NCBI RefSeq assembly: GCF_016428755.1 | Contig: NZ_JAELTI010000057.1 | Coordinates: 1-35,844 of the forward strand | DNA length: 35,844 nucleotides | Reading direction: 5' to 3' | DNA from: Allobosea sp. ASV33 | Lineage (GTDB): Bacteria > Pseudomonadota > Alphaproteobacteria > Rhizobiales > Beijerinckiaceae | In this document: in pieces, positions 24,823-34,726 of the stretch | How the letters are laid out: every line of letters starts with the position of its first letter | How positions within the stretch are numbered: the stretch's first letter is position 1 | Made by a program: the position numbers and the translations under genes | The notes under the pieces: model-generated | What the model was told of the DNA's origin: nothing | The model's input: the letters and a program-made list of their open reading frames with translations, nothing else | Database searches by the model: none

Positions 24823-25065
24823 TCAGCGATTGAAAGGCAGGGAGACGTCGCTCGACAGCGTCGCGGACGGATAGCCGCCCAGCACGATCTCGGCCTCGTT
24901 GACGAGGAGATTGCGGGCGCGCAGCTGGCGGGCAGCGGAGCGTTGGCGGCTCACGATGAGCGCGGCATAGAAACGCTGCATCAGCCCCGGCTTGTCGGCA
25001 CGGGTCCTGGCACCGGCCTGAACCGGTACGGGCAGCACATCGGCATTTTCCAACACATAGGTCAT
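24823..25065 (-). CDS. 80-residue hypothetical protein
   Basis: The ATG at 25065 has GGAG upstream. The middle, LMQRFYAALIVSRQRSAARQLRARNLL, is a basic amphipathic helix of the kind seen in small DUF1127-like proteins of Hyphomicrobiales, but the conserved DUF1127 core is not present, so I do not assign it. The C-terminus ends in SLPFNR. No signal peptide or membrane segment is seen. It is divergent from the aminopeptidase gene, with about 270 bases between them that contain several ATATGC-type short repeats (25155-25190) and no gene. Confidence 0.6.
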   Translation of the reverse strand: MTYVLENADVLPVPVQAGARTRADKPGLMQRFYAALIVSRQRSAARQLRARNLLVNEAEIVLGGYPSATLSSDVSLPFNR

Positions 25066-25335
25066 GGGTCTATCTCCGAAAAACGAAGGACAGTCCCGGT
25101 CGCTTCCTCGTTCTCTTATGCGACTAAAGTGGGGTCATTTCGCACTTGCGAGAAGATATGTTCGCATATGCAAGATATGCACAAAACGCATGCGATCCGT
25201 CCATATCCGTTAATGTTTGCGCAAGCTGCATAGCCAGAGGGCACAATGCGATCTCGGCAGGCAGCTCCGTCCCACGGAACGGGCAGTGCCTCGCCGACGC
25301 ATTTGCGCTGGCGCTTTCGGCAGTGCGAGGCGACG

Positions 25336-27198
25336 ATGCCGCGACCCAAGCCGGACCCCGCCATGACCGATTCGACCCTGCCGACCTGCCGTTTCCAGTC
25401 CTTCTCCGAACCGAGCGACCCGAAGCTCGTCGCCGGTCGCGTAGCCGCCCTGCGAAAGGCGCTGGCCGCGCAAGGGCTCGACGGCTTCGTCGTCCCGCGC
25501 GCCGACGAGCACCAGGGCGAATATGTCCCGGCCCATATGGCCCGCTTGGCATGGTTGACCGGCTTCACCGGCTCGGCCGGCAATGCCGTGGTGCTCGCAG
25601 ACAAGGCGGCGCTGATCGTCGATGGCCGCTACACCATCCAGTCGGCCGAGCAGACCGACACCGCGGTCGTCACGCCGGTGCGCATGGAGGAGACGCCGCT
25701 GGAGCGCTGGGTCGAGCAGAACCTGCCGACTGGCGGCAAGCTCGGCTACGATCCCTGGCTGCATACGGTCGATGGCCTCGCCCGCCTCGAAAAGGCGGCG
25801 GCTGCAGCCGGCGGCAGCCTCGTCGCGGTCAAGACCAACCCGATCGACGCGCTCTGGAGCGACCGCCCGGCACCACCGACCGCGCCGGTCAAGGCGCATC
25901 CGGCAGCCTTTGCTGGGGAGGACAGCGTCTCCAAGCTCGCCCGCATCCAGAAGGCCCTGACCGAGGCCAAGGTCGATGCGCTCGTCGTCTCCGATCCCCA
26001 TGCTCTGGCCTGGGTCTTCAACATCCGCGGCGGCGATGTCGAGCACACACCGCTGCCGCTCGGCTATTCCATCATCCCGCGCGAGGGCCGGCCGACGGTC
26101 TTCCTCGGGCCGGAGAAGATCACCAACGAGGCCGGCGACGCCATCGGCGCGGTCGGCGAGATCGCCCCTCCCGCCGATCTCGACAAGCAGATCGCCAGGC
26201 TCGGCGCGGTCAAGGCCAAGGTCCGGCTCGATGCCGCGACCGCAGCCTCCGCGCTCGCGGCCCTAATCCGCGAGGCCGGCGGCACGCCCGATGCCGGCAC
26301 CGATCCGATCGCCCTGATGAAGGCGCGCAAGAACGCGGCCGAGCTGGATGGTGCGCGCAACGCCCATCTGCGCGACGGCGCCGTCATGGTGCGCTATCTC
26401 TCCTGGCTGGCGCGCGAGGCGCCGAAGGGCGGCCTGACCGAGATCGATGCGGTCGCCGCGCTGGAAGCCGAACGGCTCAGGACCGGCCTGCTCAAGGACG
26501 TCTCCTTCACCACCATCGCCGGCGCCGGCCCCAATGCGGCCCTGCCGCATTACCGCGTCAGCGATGCCTCGAACCGCAAGCTGGAGCCCGGCATTTTCCT
26601 GGTCGATTCAGGCGGCCAATACGAGGACGGCACCACCGACATCACCCGCACCATGGTCATCGGCACACCGACGGCCGAGATGCGTGACCGCTATACCCGC
26701 GTCCTCAAGGGGCATGTCGCGATCTCGCGGCTGGTCTTCGTCAAGGGCACCTCGGGCGCGCAGCTCGACGCTTTCGCGCGTTTGCCGCTCTGGCAAGGCG
26801 GCTTCGATTTCGACCACGGCACCGGCCATGGTGTCGGCAGCTATCTCTCGGTGCATGAGGGGCCGCAGCGGCTCTCGAAGCTCGGCACCACGCCGCTGGA
26901 GCCGGGCATGATCCTCTCCAACGAGCCCGGCTACTACAAGCAGGGCGAATACGGCATCCGCATCGAGAACCTGATCGTCGTCGAGGAGCGGAAGATTCCC
27001 GGCGCCGAGCGGACGATCTACGGCTTCGAGACGATCACCTGGTGCCCGTATGAGCGCGCGTTGATCGAGAAGGATAGGCTCGACGCCGGCGAGATCGCCT
27101 GGATCGACGCCTATCACGCCACGGTCTGGGAGAAGCTCTCGCCGCAGGTCGAAGGTGAAGCGAAGGCCTGGCTGGAGGAGGCCTGCCGGGCTTTGTGA
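25336..27198 (+). CDS. Xaa-Pro aminopeptidase (M24B family)
   Basis: The protein has 620 residues from the ATG at 25336, which has GAGG upstream; an ATG nine codons later and a longer open frame upstream are less likely. It has the three-domain layout of eukaryote-like aminopeptidase P: two creatinase-type N-terminal domains and a C-terminal pita-bread catalytic domain. Dinuclear metal ligands are Asp424, Asp435, His498, Glu530 and Glu544 (motifs VDSGGQY, TTDITRT, GTGHGVG, NEPGYY and RIENL). It removes N-terminal residues that precede proline. No signal peptide is seen, so it is cytoplasmic. The long form (about 600 residues) is common in alphaproteobacteria and differs from the 440-residue PepP of Escherichia coli. 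Confidence 0.93.
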   Translation: MPRPKPDPAMTDSTLPTCRFQSFSEPSDPKLVAGRVAALRKALAAQGLDGFVVPRADEHQGEYVPAHMARLAWLTGFTGSAGNAVVLADKAALIVDGRYTIQSAEQTDTAVVTPVRMEETPLERWVEQNLPTGGKLGYDPWLHTVDGLARLEKAAAAAGGSLVAVKTNPIDALWSDRPAPPTAPVKAHPAAFAGEDSVSKLARIQKALTEAKVDALVVSDPHALAWVFNIRGGDVEHTPLPLGYSIIPREGRPTVFLGPEKITNEAGDAIGAVGEIAPPADLDKQIARLGAVKAKVRLDAATAASALAALIREAGGTPDAGTDPIALMKARKNAAELDGARNAHLRDGAVMVRYLSWLAREAPKGGLTEIDAVAALEAERLRTGLLKDVSFTTIAGAGPNAALPHYRVSDASNRKLEPGIFLVDSGGQYEDGTTDITRTMVIGTPTAEMRDRYTRVLKGHVAISRLVFVKGTSGAQLDAFARLPLWQGGFDFDHGTGHGVGSYLSVHEGPQRLSKLGTTPLEPGMILSNEPGYYKQGEYGIRIENLIVVEERKIPGAERTIYGFETITWCPYERALIEKDRLDAGEIAWIDAYHATVWEKLSPQVEGEAKAWLEEACRAL

Positions 27199-27242
27199 AG
27201 CGTCTCTACCGCGAGAAAACTTGCCGCATCGCGGTTGGAACC

Positions 27243-27385
27243 ACCGTTGTCATTCCGGGGCTTCGCGCAGCGAAGAACCCGGAAACCACGACCGGGCGAG
27301 CCGTTGGCCACGTGACGCAAGATGTCTCACCCGGTCGTGGGTTCCGAGTTCGCGCCTAAAGGCGCGCCCCGGAATGACAGGAGTG
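27243..27385. repeat. Long palindromic intergenic repeat, family A copy 2
   Basis: The outer arms GTCATTCCGGGGC (27249-27261) and GCCCCGGAATGAC (27366-27378) are perfect and identical to those of copy 1. The inner arms 27275-27298 and 27328-27351 pair over 24 bases with three mismatches. The loop differs from copy 1 in sequence. It lies between the convergent aminopeptidase and azlD genes. Confidence 0.9.
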
Positions 27386-27387
27386 GT

Positions 27388-27423
27388 CACGAGATGCTCA
27401 GGACTCAAGCCCGAGCATGACGC
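27388..27423. repeat. Intergenic hairpin, family B copy 2
   Basis: GTCACGAGATGCTC ... GAGCATGAC is the reverse complement of the first hairpin unit at 16497-16531, with a two-base insertion in the loop and a few substitutions. It directly follows the family A copy, so two repeat families sit side by side here. Confidence 0.7.
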
Positions 27424-27429
27424 GACGGC

Positions 27430-27729
27430 TCACATCACCATCCGGAACCCGACCACAGCGATAACCCCGACCGCTACCACCCCCAACAGCGGCAGCCGCG
27501 TCGCGGCGAGCGCCGTGATCGCCGCCGCAGCGGTCTCCGCCCAGCCGGTCGCGAGCGCGCTGGGCGCGATCACCGCGATCAACACGGCGGGCGGAATCGC
27601 GTCGAAGGCCGCTTGCGCCCGCGGCGAAAGGCTGAGGCGTCCGGCGAGAGCCAGCCCGGCGACGCGCGTGACATAGGTCACGATTGCCATGCCCAGGAAG
27701 GCGAGGAGGTTGATCGGATCGACGCTCAC
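27430..27729 (-). CDS. azlD: Branched-chain amino acid exporter small subunit AzlD
   Basis: The protein has 99 residues from a GTG that overlaps the azlC stop (GTGA). Three to four membrane segments occupy almost the whole length; FLGMAIVTYVTRVAGLALAGRLSLSPRAQAAFDAIPPAVLIAVIAPSAL is the AzlD signature. It works with AzlC as a two-component exporter of branched-chain amino acids or analogues. Long overlapping frames on this strand here are not coding. It forms an operon with azlC and, upstream, an AraC regulator. Confidence 0.9.
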   Translation of the reverse strand: MSVDPINLLAFLGMAIVTYVTRVAGLALAGRLSLSPRAQAAFDAIPPAVLIAVIAPSALATGWAETAAAAITALAATRLPLLGVVAVGVIAVVGFRMVM

Positions 27730-28439
27730 GCCTTGACCTCCTCGGTAGCGGGTTGCGCTTCGCCACCGGCAGCGAGCCAGGCGGCCAGAAGCCCGCACAG
27801 CGCCCCCGCCGCGACATGCCAGGGCGGGCCGACCAGCCGATAGGTCACGGCCGAGGCGATGCCGGCCGCCGCCACCGTCCAGAACGTCACCCGCCCCTTC
27901 CAGAAGGCGGCGACGAGCGCGATGAACAGCGCCGTGAAGGCGAAATCGGCGCCGAGCCGCTTGGGATCGCCGAGCACCGCCCCGATCATTGCGCCGAGCG
28001 TCGAGTTGATCAGCCAACCAGCGACGAACGGGATCACCATCGCGAACCAATAGGCCGGCGTCAGGCGATGGGTGCGGGCGCGCTTTTCGGCCAACGCCCA
28101 GTTCTCGTCGGCCATGTAATAGAGGCCGAGGAACTTCTGCCAGCGGCTGAAACCCTGCAGCTTCGGCGCCAGCGACGCGCCCATCAGCACATGGCGCGCA
28201 TTGATCAGCAGCGTCGAGAACACCAGCGCCGCAACCGGCGCCGGGCTCGCCCACATCTCGATCGCCGCGAATTGCGCCCCGCCGGCGAAGACCATGATGC
28301 TCATCAGGAAGACTTCGAGCGGCGAGAGCCCCTTGCTGGCCGCGACCGCGCCGAAGAGCAGCCCGATCGGCGCTGCAGCCACGGCGGCCGGCCAGATATC
28401 GTTCAGGCCGCGCCTGATGTCGTCACGCATCGTGGACAT
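27726..28439 (-). CDS. azlC: Branched-chain amino acid exporter large subunit AzlC
   Basis: The protein has 237 residues from the ATG at 28439, with AAGAG upstream; a start at 28478 overlaps the araC end and lacks a ribosome site. It is an integral membrane protein with several hydrophobic segments. IWPAAVAAAPIGLLFGAVAASKGLSPLEVFLMSIMVFAGGAQFAAIEMW and INARHVLMGASLAP are hallmarks of AzlC. It exports branched-chain amino acids with AzlD. It starts 28 bases after the AraC gene stop on the same strand. Confidence 0.92.
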   Translation of the reverse strand: MSTMRDDIRRGLNDIWPAAVAAAPIGLLFGAVAASKGLSPLEVFLMSIMVFAGGAQFAAIEMWASPAPVAALVFSTLLINARHVLMGASLAPKLQGFSRWQKFLGLYYMADENWALAEKRARTHRLTPAYWFAMVIPFVAGWLINSTLGAMIGAVLGDPKRLGADFAFTALFIALVAAFWKGRVTFWTVAAAGIASAVTYRLVGPPWHVAAGALCGLLAAWLAAGGEAQPATEEVKA

Positions 28440-28467
28440 GGGTTCGTTCTCTTGAGGCGGCGTGAGT

Positions 28468-29331
28468 TCAGCCGGCATGCGCGGCGCGGAAGGCGCCGGG
28501 CGTCACGCCGAAGCGCGCCTTGAAGGCCCGCGTCAGATGCGGCTGGTCGCAGAAACCGGTCGCGGCGGCGACATCGCCCGGCATGTCGCCGCGCCGCAGC
28601 CGCTCGCGCGCCCGCCGGACCCGGACGTCGACCAGATAGGCATGGGGTGTCAGGCCGGTTTCCTGCCGAAACGCCCGGATCAGATGATGGCGCGGCAAGC
28701 CGGTCAGCCGCGCGAGATCGGCAAGCGACAGATCCTCTTCGTAGCGTGACTCGAACAGCTTCCGCGCCTTGTCCACTGGGCCGTTCTCCCTCCCGACGCT
28801 CCGGATGGTGAGATCGGCATGGCGTGCGAGGCATCGCGCATAGAAGCGCAGCAGCATCTCCTCGCCCGCGAGCAGGTCGTCGCCCACCTCGATGGCGCGA
28901 TGCGCGACCGCGAAGAGAGCAGCCCCCTCGGCGTCCTCGACCAGCGGCTCGCGAAAGAACGGCGTCCCGATCATCGCCCGGCCACTGAGCGAAGCGGCAA
29001 CCTCGCGGATCAACCCGATCTCCGGATAGGTCATCCGATAGCTGTAGCCCGGCCCGTAAGGCTCGCCGTCATGGGTCTCGAGCGGGTTTACGAAGGTGAT
29101 CTGGTTCGGACGGGCATAATGGCGCTCGCCGCGCACCCGAAACGTCTCGCAGCCCGCCACGATCGTGCCGATCACATAGCTTTCATGCCGGTGCGGCGCG
29201 TAGGCATGGCGGCGGAAGGTCGCGGCGAGGCAGTCCAGCCCGTCGAAGCGCTCGGCCGGAAACAGCTTCGCCCGCTCGCCGGCGACGAGCGGTTCGATGC
29301 CTAACGTCTCACCTTGGGTGACTGCTTCCAT
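28468..29331 (-). CDS. AraC family regulator, cupin type, upstream of azlCD
   Basis: The protein has 287 residues. The N-terminal cupin (about 20-130; HRHESYVIGTIVAGCETFRVRGERH) would sense a small molecule. The C-terminal pair of helix-turn-helix motifs runs from about 185 to 283: DLSLADLARLTGLPRHHLIRAFRQETGLTPHAYLVDVRVRRARERLRRG and DVAAATGFCDQPHLTRAFKARFGVTPGAFR. It is the first gene of the araC-azlC-azlD group, so it probably controls amino acid export in response to an amino acid or analogue, by inference. No strong ribosome site precedes the ATG. Confidence 0.9.
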   Translation of the reverse strand: MEAVTQGETLGIEPLVAGERAKLFPAERFDGLDCLAATFRRHAYAPHRHESYVIGTIVAGCETFRVRGERHYARPNQITFVNPLETHDGEPYGPGYSYRMTYPEIGLIREVAASLSGRAMIGTPFFREPLVEDAEGAALFAVAHRAIEVGDDLLAGEEMLLRFYARCLARHADLTIRSVGRENGPVDKARKLFESRYEEDLSLADLARLTGLPRHHLIRAFRQETGLTPHAYLVDVRVRRARERLRRGDMPGDVAAATGFCDQPHLTRAFKARFGVTPGAFRAAHAG

Positions 29332-29369
29332 GAGGCGAGCATAAACCCTGTCGCCGCATTGCTGTCTTG

Positions 29370-29403
29370 AAGAAAAGTGATCGGGCGCATCACGCGCCCG
29401 ATC
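29370..29403 (-). terminator. Rho-independent terminator after the MFS gene
   Basis: On the minus strand GATCGGGCGC and GCGCCCGATC (29403-29379) pair perfectly over ten bases around a GTGAT loop, followed by ACTTTTCTT. It lies 24 bases after the MFS stop and before the araC promoter. The plus-strand side has GGTTTTG and may also terminate weakly. Confidence 0.75.
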
Positions 29404-29426
29404 GGTTTTGCGGTTCCGGTGGAACC

Positions 29427-30671
29427 TCAGAGGGCGTGTGCAGCCGCGGCTGCACCGACCCGCTCGGGGCTCTTCGACCCCAGCAACAGCACGCCCGCCC
29501 CACCGACCAGCGTCGCAACCGTGGCATAGGCGATGACGCCGAGCGTCCCGAAGCCATCGACCAGCAGGCCGCCGAAGATGGCGCCGCTCGCGATCGCGAT
29601 CTGGAAGGCGGCGACGATCAGCCCGCCGGCCGATTCGGCCTCGTCCTCCGGCGCGACGCGCACCAGCCAGGTCTGGAAGCCGACCGGCAGCGCACCGAAG
29701 GCAAAGCCCCAGAGCCCGACCGCGACGGCAGACGCGATCGGCGACGCGCCGAGGAAGAGCAGGCTCACGCCCACCGCAGCGATCAGGAAGGCGCCGAAGA
29801 TCACCGAGGCCTTGGCACTGCGTGCCGTGATCGCCCCGCCTGCGAAATTGCCGAAGAAGCCGCCGACGCCATAGGCCAGCAGGACGAGCGAGATCGCCTC
29901 GACCGAGAGCTTCGGGATCTGCTCCAGGAACGGGCGCACATAGGTGAAGCCCGCGAAATGACCGGAGATGACCACGACGATGGCGCCAAGAACGAGCGCG
30001 ATGCTGGGCTGGCCGAGCAGCCGGAACAGCGTGCGGATATCGGGCGAGCCCCGCGCCGGCAGCCGCGGCAGCACCGCGATCTGGATGATAAGCGTCGCGA
30101 CGCCGACCAGCGCCGCGAGCCAGAACACGAAGCGCCAGCCCATCACGTTGCCGAGATAGGCGCCGATCGGCGCGGCGCTGACGGTGGCGAGGGAGACGCC
30201 GGCGAAGATCAGCGACATCGCCTTGGGCAACGCGCTGGGCGGCACGAGCCGCATCGCGGTCGCCGCGACCATCGACCAGAAGGCGCCGAGCCCGATGCCG
30301 AGCAGGACGCGGGCGAAGAGCAGCGTCGTCAGGTTGGTGGCGATCGCCGCGATGATGCTGGAGACGATCAGCAGGCCGGTAAGCGACCAGATCACGATGC
30401 GCCGGTCGATGCCGCGCGTCACGATCGCGGCGGCGAGGCCGGCGATGGCGCCGACGACCGCAGTCGCGGTCACGGCCTGCCCGGCGGCGCCGACGGAGAC
30501 GCCGATATCGGCCGCCATCGGGGTCAAAAGGCTCGCCGGCAGGAACTCGGCGGTGACGAGGCCGAAGACGCCGAAGGTCAGGGATATGACGGCAGCCCAG
30601 GCCGGCTTGTCGTGGGCCTCCTCGGCTGTGTCGTCGAATTCAAGGGTAGTGGCAGTCAGGGAATCTGACAT
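29427..30671 (-). CDS. MFS transporter, NepI-like purine nucleoside efflux type
   Basis: The protein has 414 residues from the ATG at 30671, with GGAG six bases before it; the open frame extends further without support. It shows twelve predicted membrane segments and the drug:proton antiporter-1 layout. The stretches GLVTAEFLPASLLTPMAADIGVSVGAAGQAVTATA, GLGAFWSMVAATAMRLVPPSALPKAMSLIFAGVS and APIGAYLGNVMGWRFVFW closely follow Escherichia coli NepI, which exports purine ribonucleosides. Substrate by homology only. It is followed by a strong terminator, and its promoter region is shared with a divergent AraC regulator. Confidence 0.9.
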   Translation of the reverse strand: MSDSLTATTLEFDDTAEEAHDKPAWAAVISLTFGVFGLVTAEFLPASLLTPMAADIGVSVGAAGQAVTATAVVGAIAGLAAAIVTRGIDRRIVIWSLTGLLIVSSIIAAIATNLTTLLFARVLLGIGLGAFWSMVAATAMRLVPPSALPKAMSLIFAGVSLATVSAAPIGAYLGNVMGWRFVFWLAALVGVATLIIQIAVLPRLPARGSPDIRTLFRLLGQPSIALVLGAIVVVISGHFAGFTYVRPFLEQIPKLSVEAISLVLLAYGVGGFFGNFAGGAITARSAKASVIFGAFLIAAVGVSLLFLGASPIASAVAVGLWGFAFGALPVGFQTWLVRVAPEDEAESAGGLIVAAFQIAIASGAIFGGLLVDGFGTLGVIAYATVATLVGGAGVLLLGSKSPERVGAAAAAHAL

Positions 30672-30678
30672 GGGGATC

Positions 30679-30725
30679 TCCATGAGGTTGCCGGAAGATG
30701 GGCGTTGCTCCATGGAGTTTCCATG
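30679..30725. promoter_or_regulatory. TCCATG repeats in the divergent MFS/AraC control region
   Basis: TCCATG occurs at 30679-30684, 30709-30714 and 30720-30725. The last two are 11 bases apart, one helical turn, as AraC-type proteins often need. The middle copy is part of the perfect ten-base palindrome CTCCATGGAG (30708-30717). This is a candidate binding region for the divergent AraC protein. Confidence 0.4.
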
Positions 30726-30766
30726 CTATATCGTCCGCATCTCATGACCGTTCGTCCAGGAATGCC

Positions 30767-31798
30767 ATGACCGCTTCCGCCGATCACCTGACCGAGATGC
30801 TGCGGGGCCTAAGGCTCGACGGCGTCGATTACAGCCGCTGCCAACTGGCCGCGCCCTGGGGCATCGTCTACCCGCCGACCCATCAGGCCTATTTCCATTT
30901 CATCTCGCGCGGCGGCTGCTGGCTGAGGACGCCGGCCGGCGAATGGCTGGAGTTGGCCGATGGCGACGCCGTGCTGCTGCCGCGCGGCGGCGGCCATGTC
31001 CTGGCAAGCGCGCCCGAGGTCGTCGCCTCCCCGCCTTGCGACTGCCGGGTGCTAGAAGCCTACGGCAATGTCTTCGACGTCGAAGGCGGCGGAAACGGGG
31101 CGCATATGCTGCTCTTCACCGGCCGGATGACCTTCAATGTCGATCTCGACCACCCGCTGCTGCGGCTGATGCCGGACCTGATGCGGATGAGCGATTTCAT
31201 CGCCGACGAGCCCGGCCTGCCGCATCTGCTGGAGGCGATGGGCCGCGAGGTCATGATGGACCGGGTCGGTGCCGGCGGGATCCTCGCCCGCCTCGCCGAT
31301 GTGCTGGCGGCCGCGATCATCCGGGCCTGGGTCGAGCGCGGCTGCGGCGCCGCCAAGGGCTGGGTCGCGGCAGCGCGCTGCCCGACCATCGGCAAGGTGC
31401 TGGCCGCGATCCACGCCCATCCCGAGACCGACTGGACGGTCGAAAGCCTCGCCGAACTGATGGGCGCCTCGCGCTCCGGCTTCGCCGAGCGATTCGCGGA
31501 GGTCGTCGGCGAGACGCCGGCCCGCTATGTCGCGCAGGTGCGGATGCACCAGGCCCGGCAGTGGCTGGCGCGCGACAAGCTGCGGATCGCGGTGGTGGCT
31601 CAGCGGTTGGGCTACGAGTCGGAAGCCTCGTTCAGCCGCGCCTTCAAGCGCATCACCGGGCTGGCGCCGAGCCAGGTCCGGGCTGCCGGCGAATCGGCGC
31701 CTGCTGCGATGTTCGCTTCGGCTGCCACCGCCGGAAACAGCTTTACCCACTCGTCGGCGGCCGGCGCCCTTCCCGGGCCATCGTCTCGCGTAGCGTGA
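30767..31798 (+). CDS. AraC family regulator with cupin_6 domain, divergent from MFS pump
   Basis: The protein has 343 residues from the ATG at 30767, with AGGA upstream; a longer open frame runs into the promoter. The N-terminal cupin_6 domain (about 5-185; CQLAAPWGIVYPPTHQAYFHFISRGGCWL) is typical of regulators next to transporters. The HTH region is at about 210-310, with WTVESLAELMGASRSGFAERFAEVVGETPARYVAQVRMHQARQWL and VAQRLGYESEASFSRAFKRITGLAPSQVR. A tail of about 40 residues, rich in Ala, Ser and Pro, follows and is unusual. It probably regulates the divergent MFS gene. The ligand is unknown. Confidence 0.9.
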   Translation: MTASADHLTEMLRGLRLDGVDYSRCQLAAPWGIVYPPTHQAYFHFISRGGCWLRTPAGEWLELADGDAVLLPRGGGHVLASAPEVVASPPCDCRVLEAYGNVFDVEGGGNGAHMLLFTGRMTFNVDLDHPLLRLMPDLMRMSDFIADEPGLPHLLEAMGREVMMDRVGAGGILARLADVLAAAIIRAWVERGCGAAKGWVAAARCPTIGKVLAAIHAHPETDWTVESLAELMGASRSGFAERFAEVVGETPARYVAQVRMHQARQWLARDKLRIAVVAQRLGYESEASFSRAFKRITGLAPSQVRAAGESAPAAMFASAATAGNSFTHSSAAGALPGPSSRVA

Positions 31799-31876
31799 CG
31801 CTGTCCATGGCGCGGACTTGACCCCTCTCGCGCCGCAGCGGTCTTGAAGAAAAGCGGAGGTCCCGATCCCCGCGCC

Positions 31877-31902
31877 GGAACAACCGGGCTGGTCGCGCCG
31901 TT
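31877..31902 (+). promoter_or_regulatory. Candidate EcfG-type general stress promoter
   Basis: GGAAC (31877-31881) and CGTT (31899-31902) are separated by 17 bases, matching the GGAAC-N16/17-CGTT promoter known for EcfG sigma factors of alphaproteobacteria. Transcription would start near 31908, 39 bases before the next gene's ATG. Confidence 0.5.
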
Positions 31903-31946
31903 CCTGAAGCGTGGCCGCCTGACTCGACCTTCGGAGGACGACAGGC

Positions 31947-32243
31947 ATGGCCCTTTCGAGGAACTTCCCGATGACGCGCCCGATCACCCTGCTCTTCACT
32001 GCCGCCCTCTTGATCCTGCCCGTCGCGGCCAGCGCCCAGGGCGTTCCGCGCGGCGCGGCCCACGGTGCGCGCGTCGGCAATGAAGCCGCCGGTCCTGTCG
32101 GCGGTGCAGTCGGTGGTGTCGTCGGCGGCGTCGCGGGCGGCGTGGCAGGCGGCGTCAAGGGCGTGCTCGGCGTGCCGCAGCGGACGGCGGTCCGGAGCGG
32201 CCATCGCGCGCGCCACCACCACCATCGCAATCGTCAACGCTGA
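31947..32243 (+). CDS. Small exported Gly-rich, His-tailed protein
   Basis: The protein has 98 residues. GGAGGA lies eight bases before the ATG; a second ATG at 31971 (MTRPITLL) also has GAGGAA and would give a shorter signal peptide. Residues 1-31 are a signal peptide ending in ASAQ. The mature part has a run of Val/Gly-Gly repeats (VGGAVGGVVGGVAGGVAGGV), which suggests a glycine-zipper or membrane-inserting helix. The C-terminus is basic and carries four consecutive histidines (HHHH) amid Arg residues, suggesting metal or nucleic-acid binding. No family recognised. A candidate stress promoter precedes it. Confidence 0.75.
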   Translation: MALSRNFPMTRPITLLFTAALLILPVAASAQGVPRGAAHGARVGNEAAGPVGGAVGGVVGGVAGGVAGGVKGVLGVPQRTAVRSGHRARHHHHRNRQR

Positions 32244-32266
32244 TCCCGGCAAATCCGGATAACGAC

Positions 32267-32285
32267 CCGCCGGCCATGCCGGCGG
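32267..32285. terminator. Hairpin between the Gly-rich gene and ligA
   Basis: CCGCCGGC-CAT-GCCGGCGG is a perfect eight-pair stem with a three-base loop, abutting the ligA stop in a convergent gap of 42 bases. No T run follows on either strand, so efficiency is uncertain. Confidence 0.4.
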
Positions 32286-34460
<2,175 letters not shown>

Positions 34461-34527
34461 TTAGGCGAGATGATCGTGACGAGAAAGGGCAGGAACCGAT
34501 GCCGCGTGCCGCTCCAACCCGCCCTCA

Positions 34528-34643
34528 ACCCTCATCCTGAGGAGCCGCATCAGCGGCGTCTCGAAGGATGCTCCAGGAGTCTCCGGTGATAGCTGAAACA
34601 TCCTTCGAGACGCAGCCTTCGGCTGCTCCTCAGGATGAGGGCT
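34528..34643. repeat. Long palindromic intergenic repeat, family C
   Basis: The outer arms 34529-34545 (CCCTCATCCTGAGGAGC) and 34625-34641 are perfect over 17 bases. The inner arms GCGTCTCGAAGGATG (34556-34570) and its complement (34599-34613) are perfect over 15 bases. The short element at 21777-21826 is a related half-copy. It occupies most of the gap between ligA and the DUF2189 gene. Confidence 0.88.
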
Positions 34644-34666
34644 ATGATCCTCGAGCGGCTCACATC

Positions 34667-34726
34667 CGCGCGAAAGCCTGCGACAACCGGGGCTTTCGCG
34701 CGTATAATTCCCAGGCTGGGAATTGG
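34667..34726 (+). promoter_or_regulatory. Promoter with nested palindromes upstream of DUF2189 gene
   Basis: GCGACA (34682-34687), a 17-base spacer and a perfect TATAAT (34705-34710) form a good promoter. A 12-base inverted repeat CGCGCGAAAGCC/GGCTTTCGCGCG (34667-34678, 34693-34704) encloses the -35 box. The 19-base palindrome AATTCCCAGGCTGGGAATT (34708-34726) covers the end of the -10 box and the expected start of transcription, as an operator would. Confidence 0.6.

Noticed and set aside
29367..30668. Plus-strand open frame of 433 codons opposite the MFS gene
   Set aside because: It is a highly charged Asp/Arg/Gly composition produced by the antisense of membrane-segment codons, not a protein.
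29364..31854. Identical 14-mer GTCTTGAAGAAAAG at 29364-29377 and 31841-31854
   Set aside because: Both copies are near AraC genes, but one is part of a terminator T run and the contexts are otherwise different. Two copies are too few to support a function.
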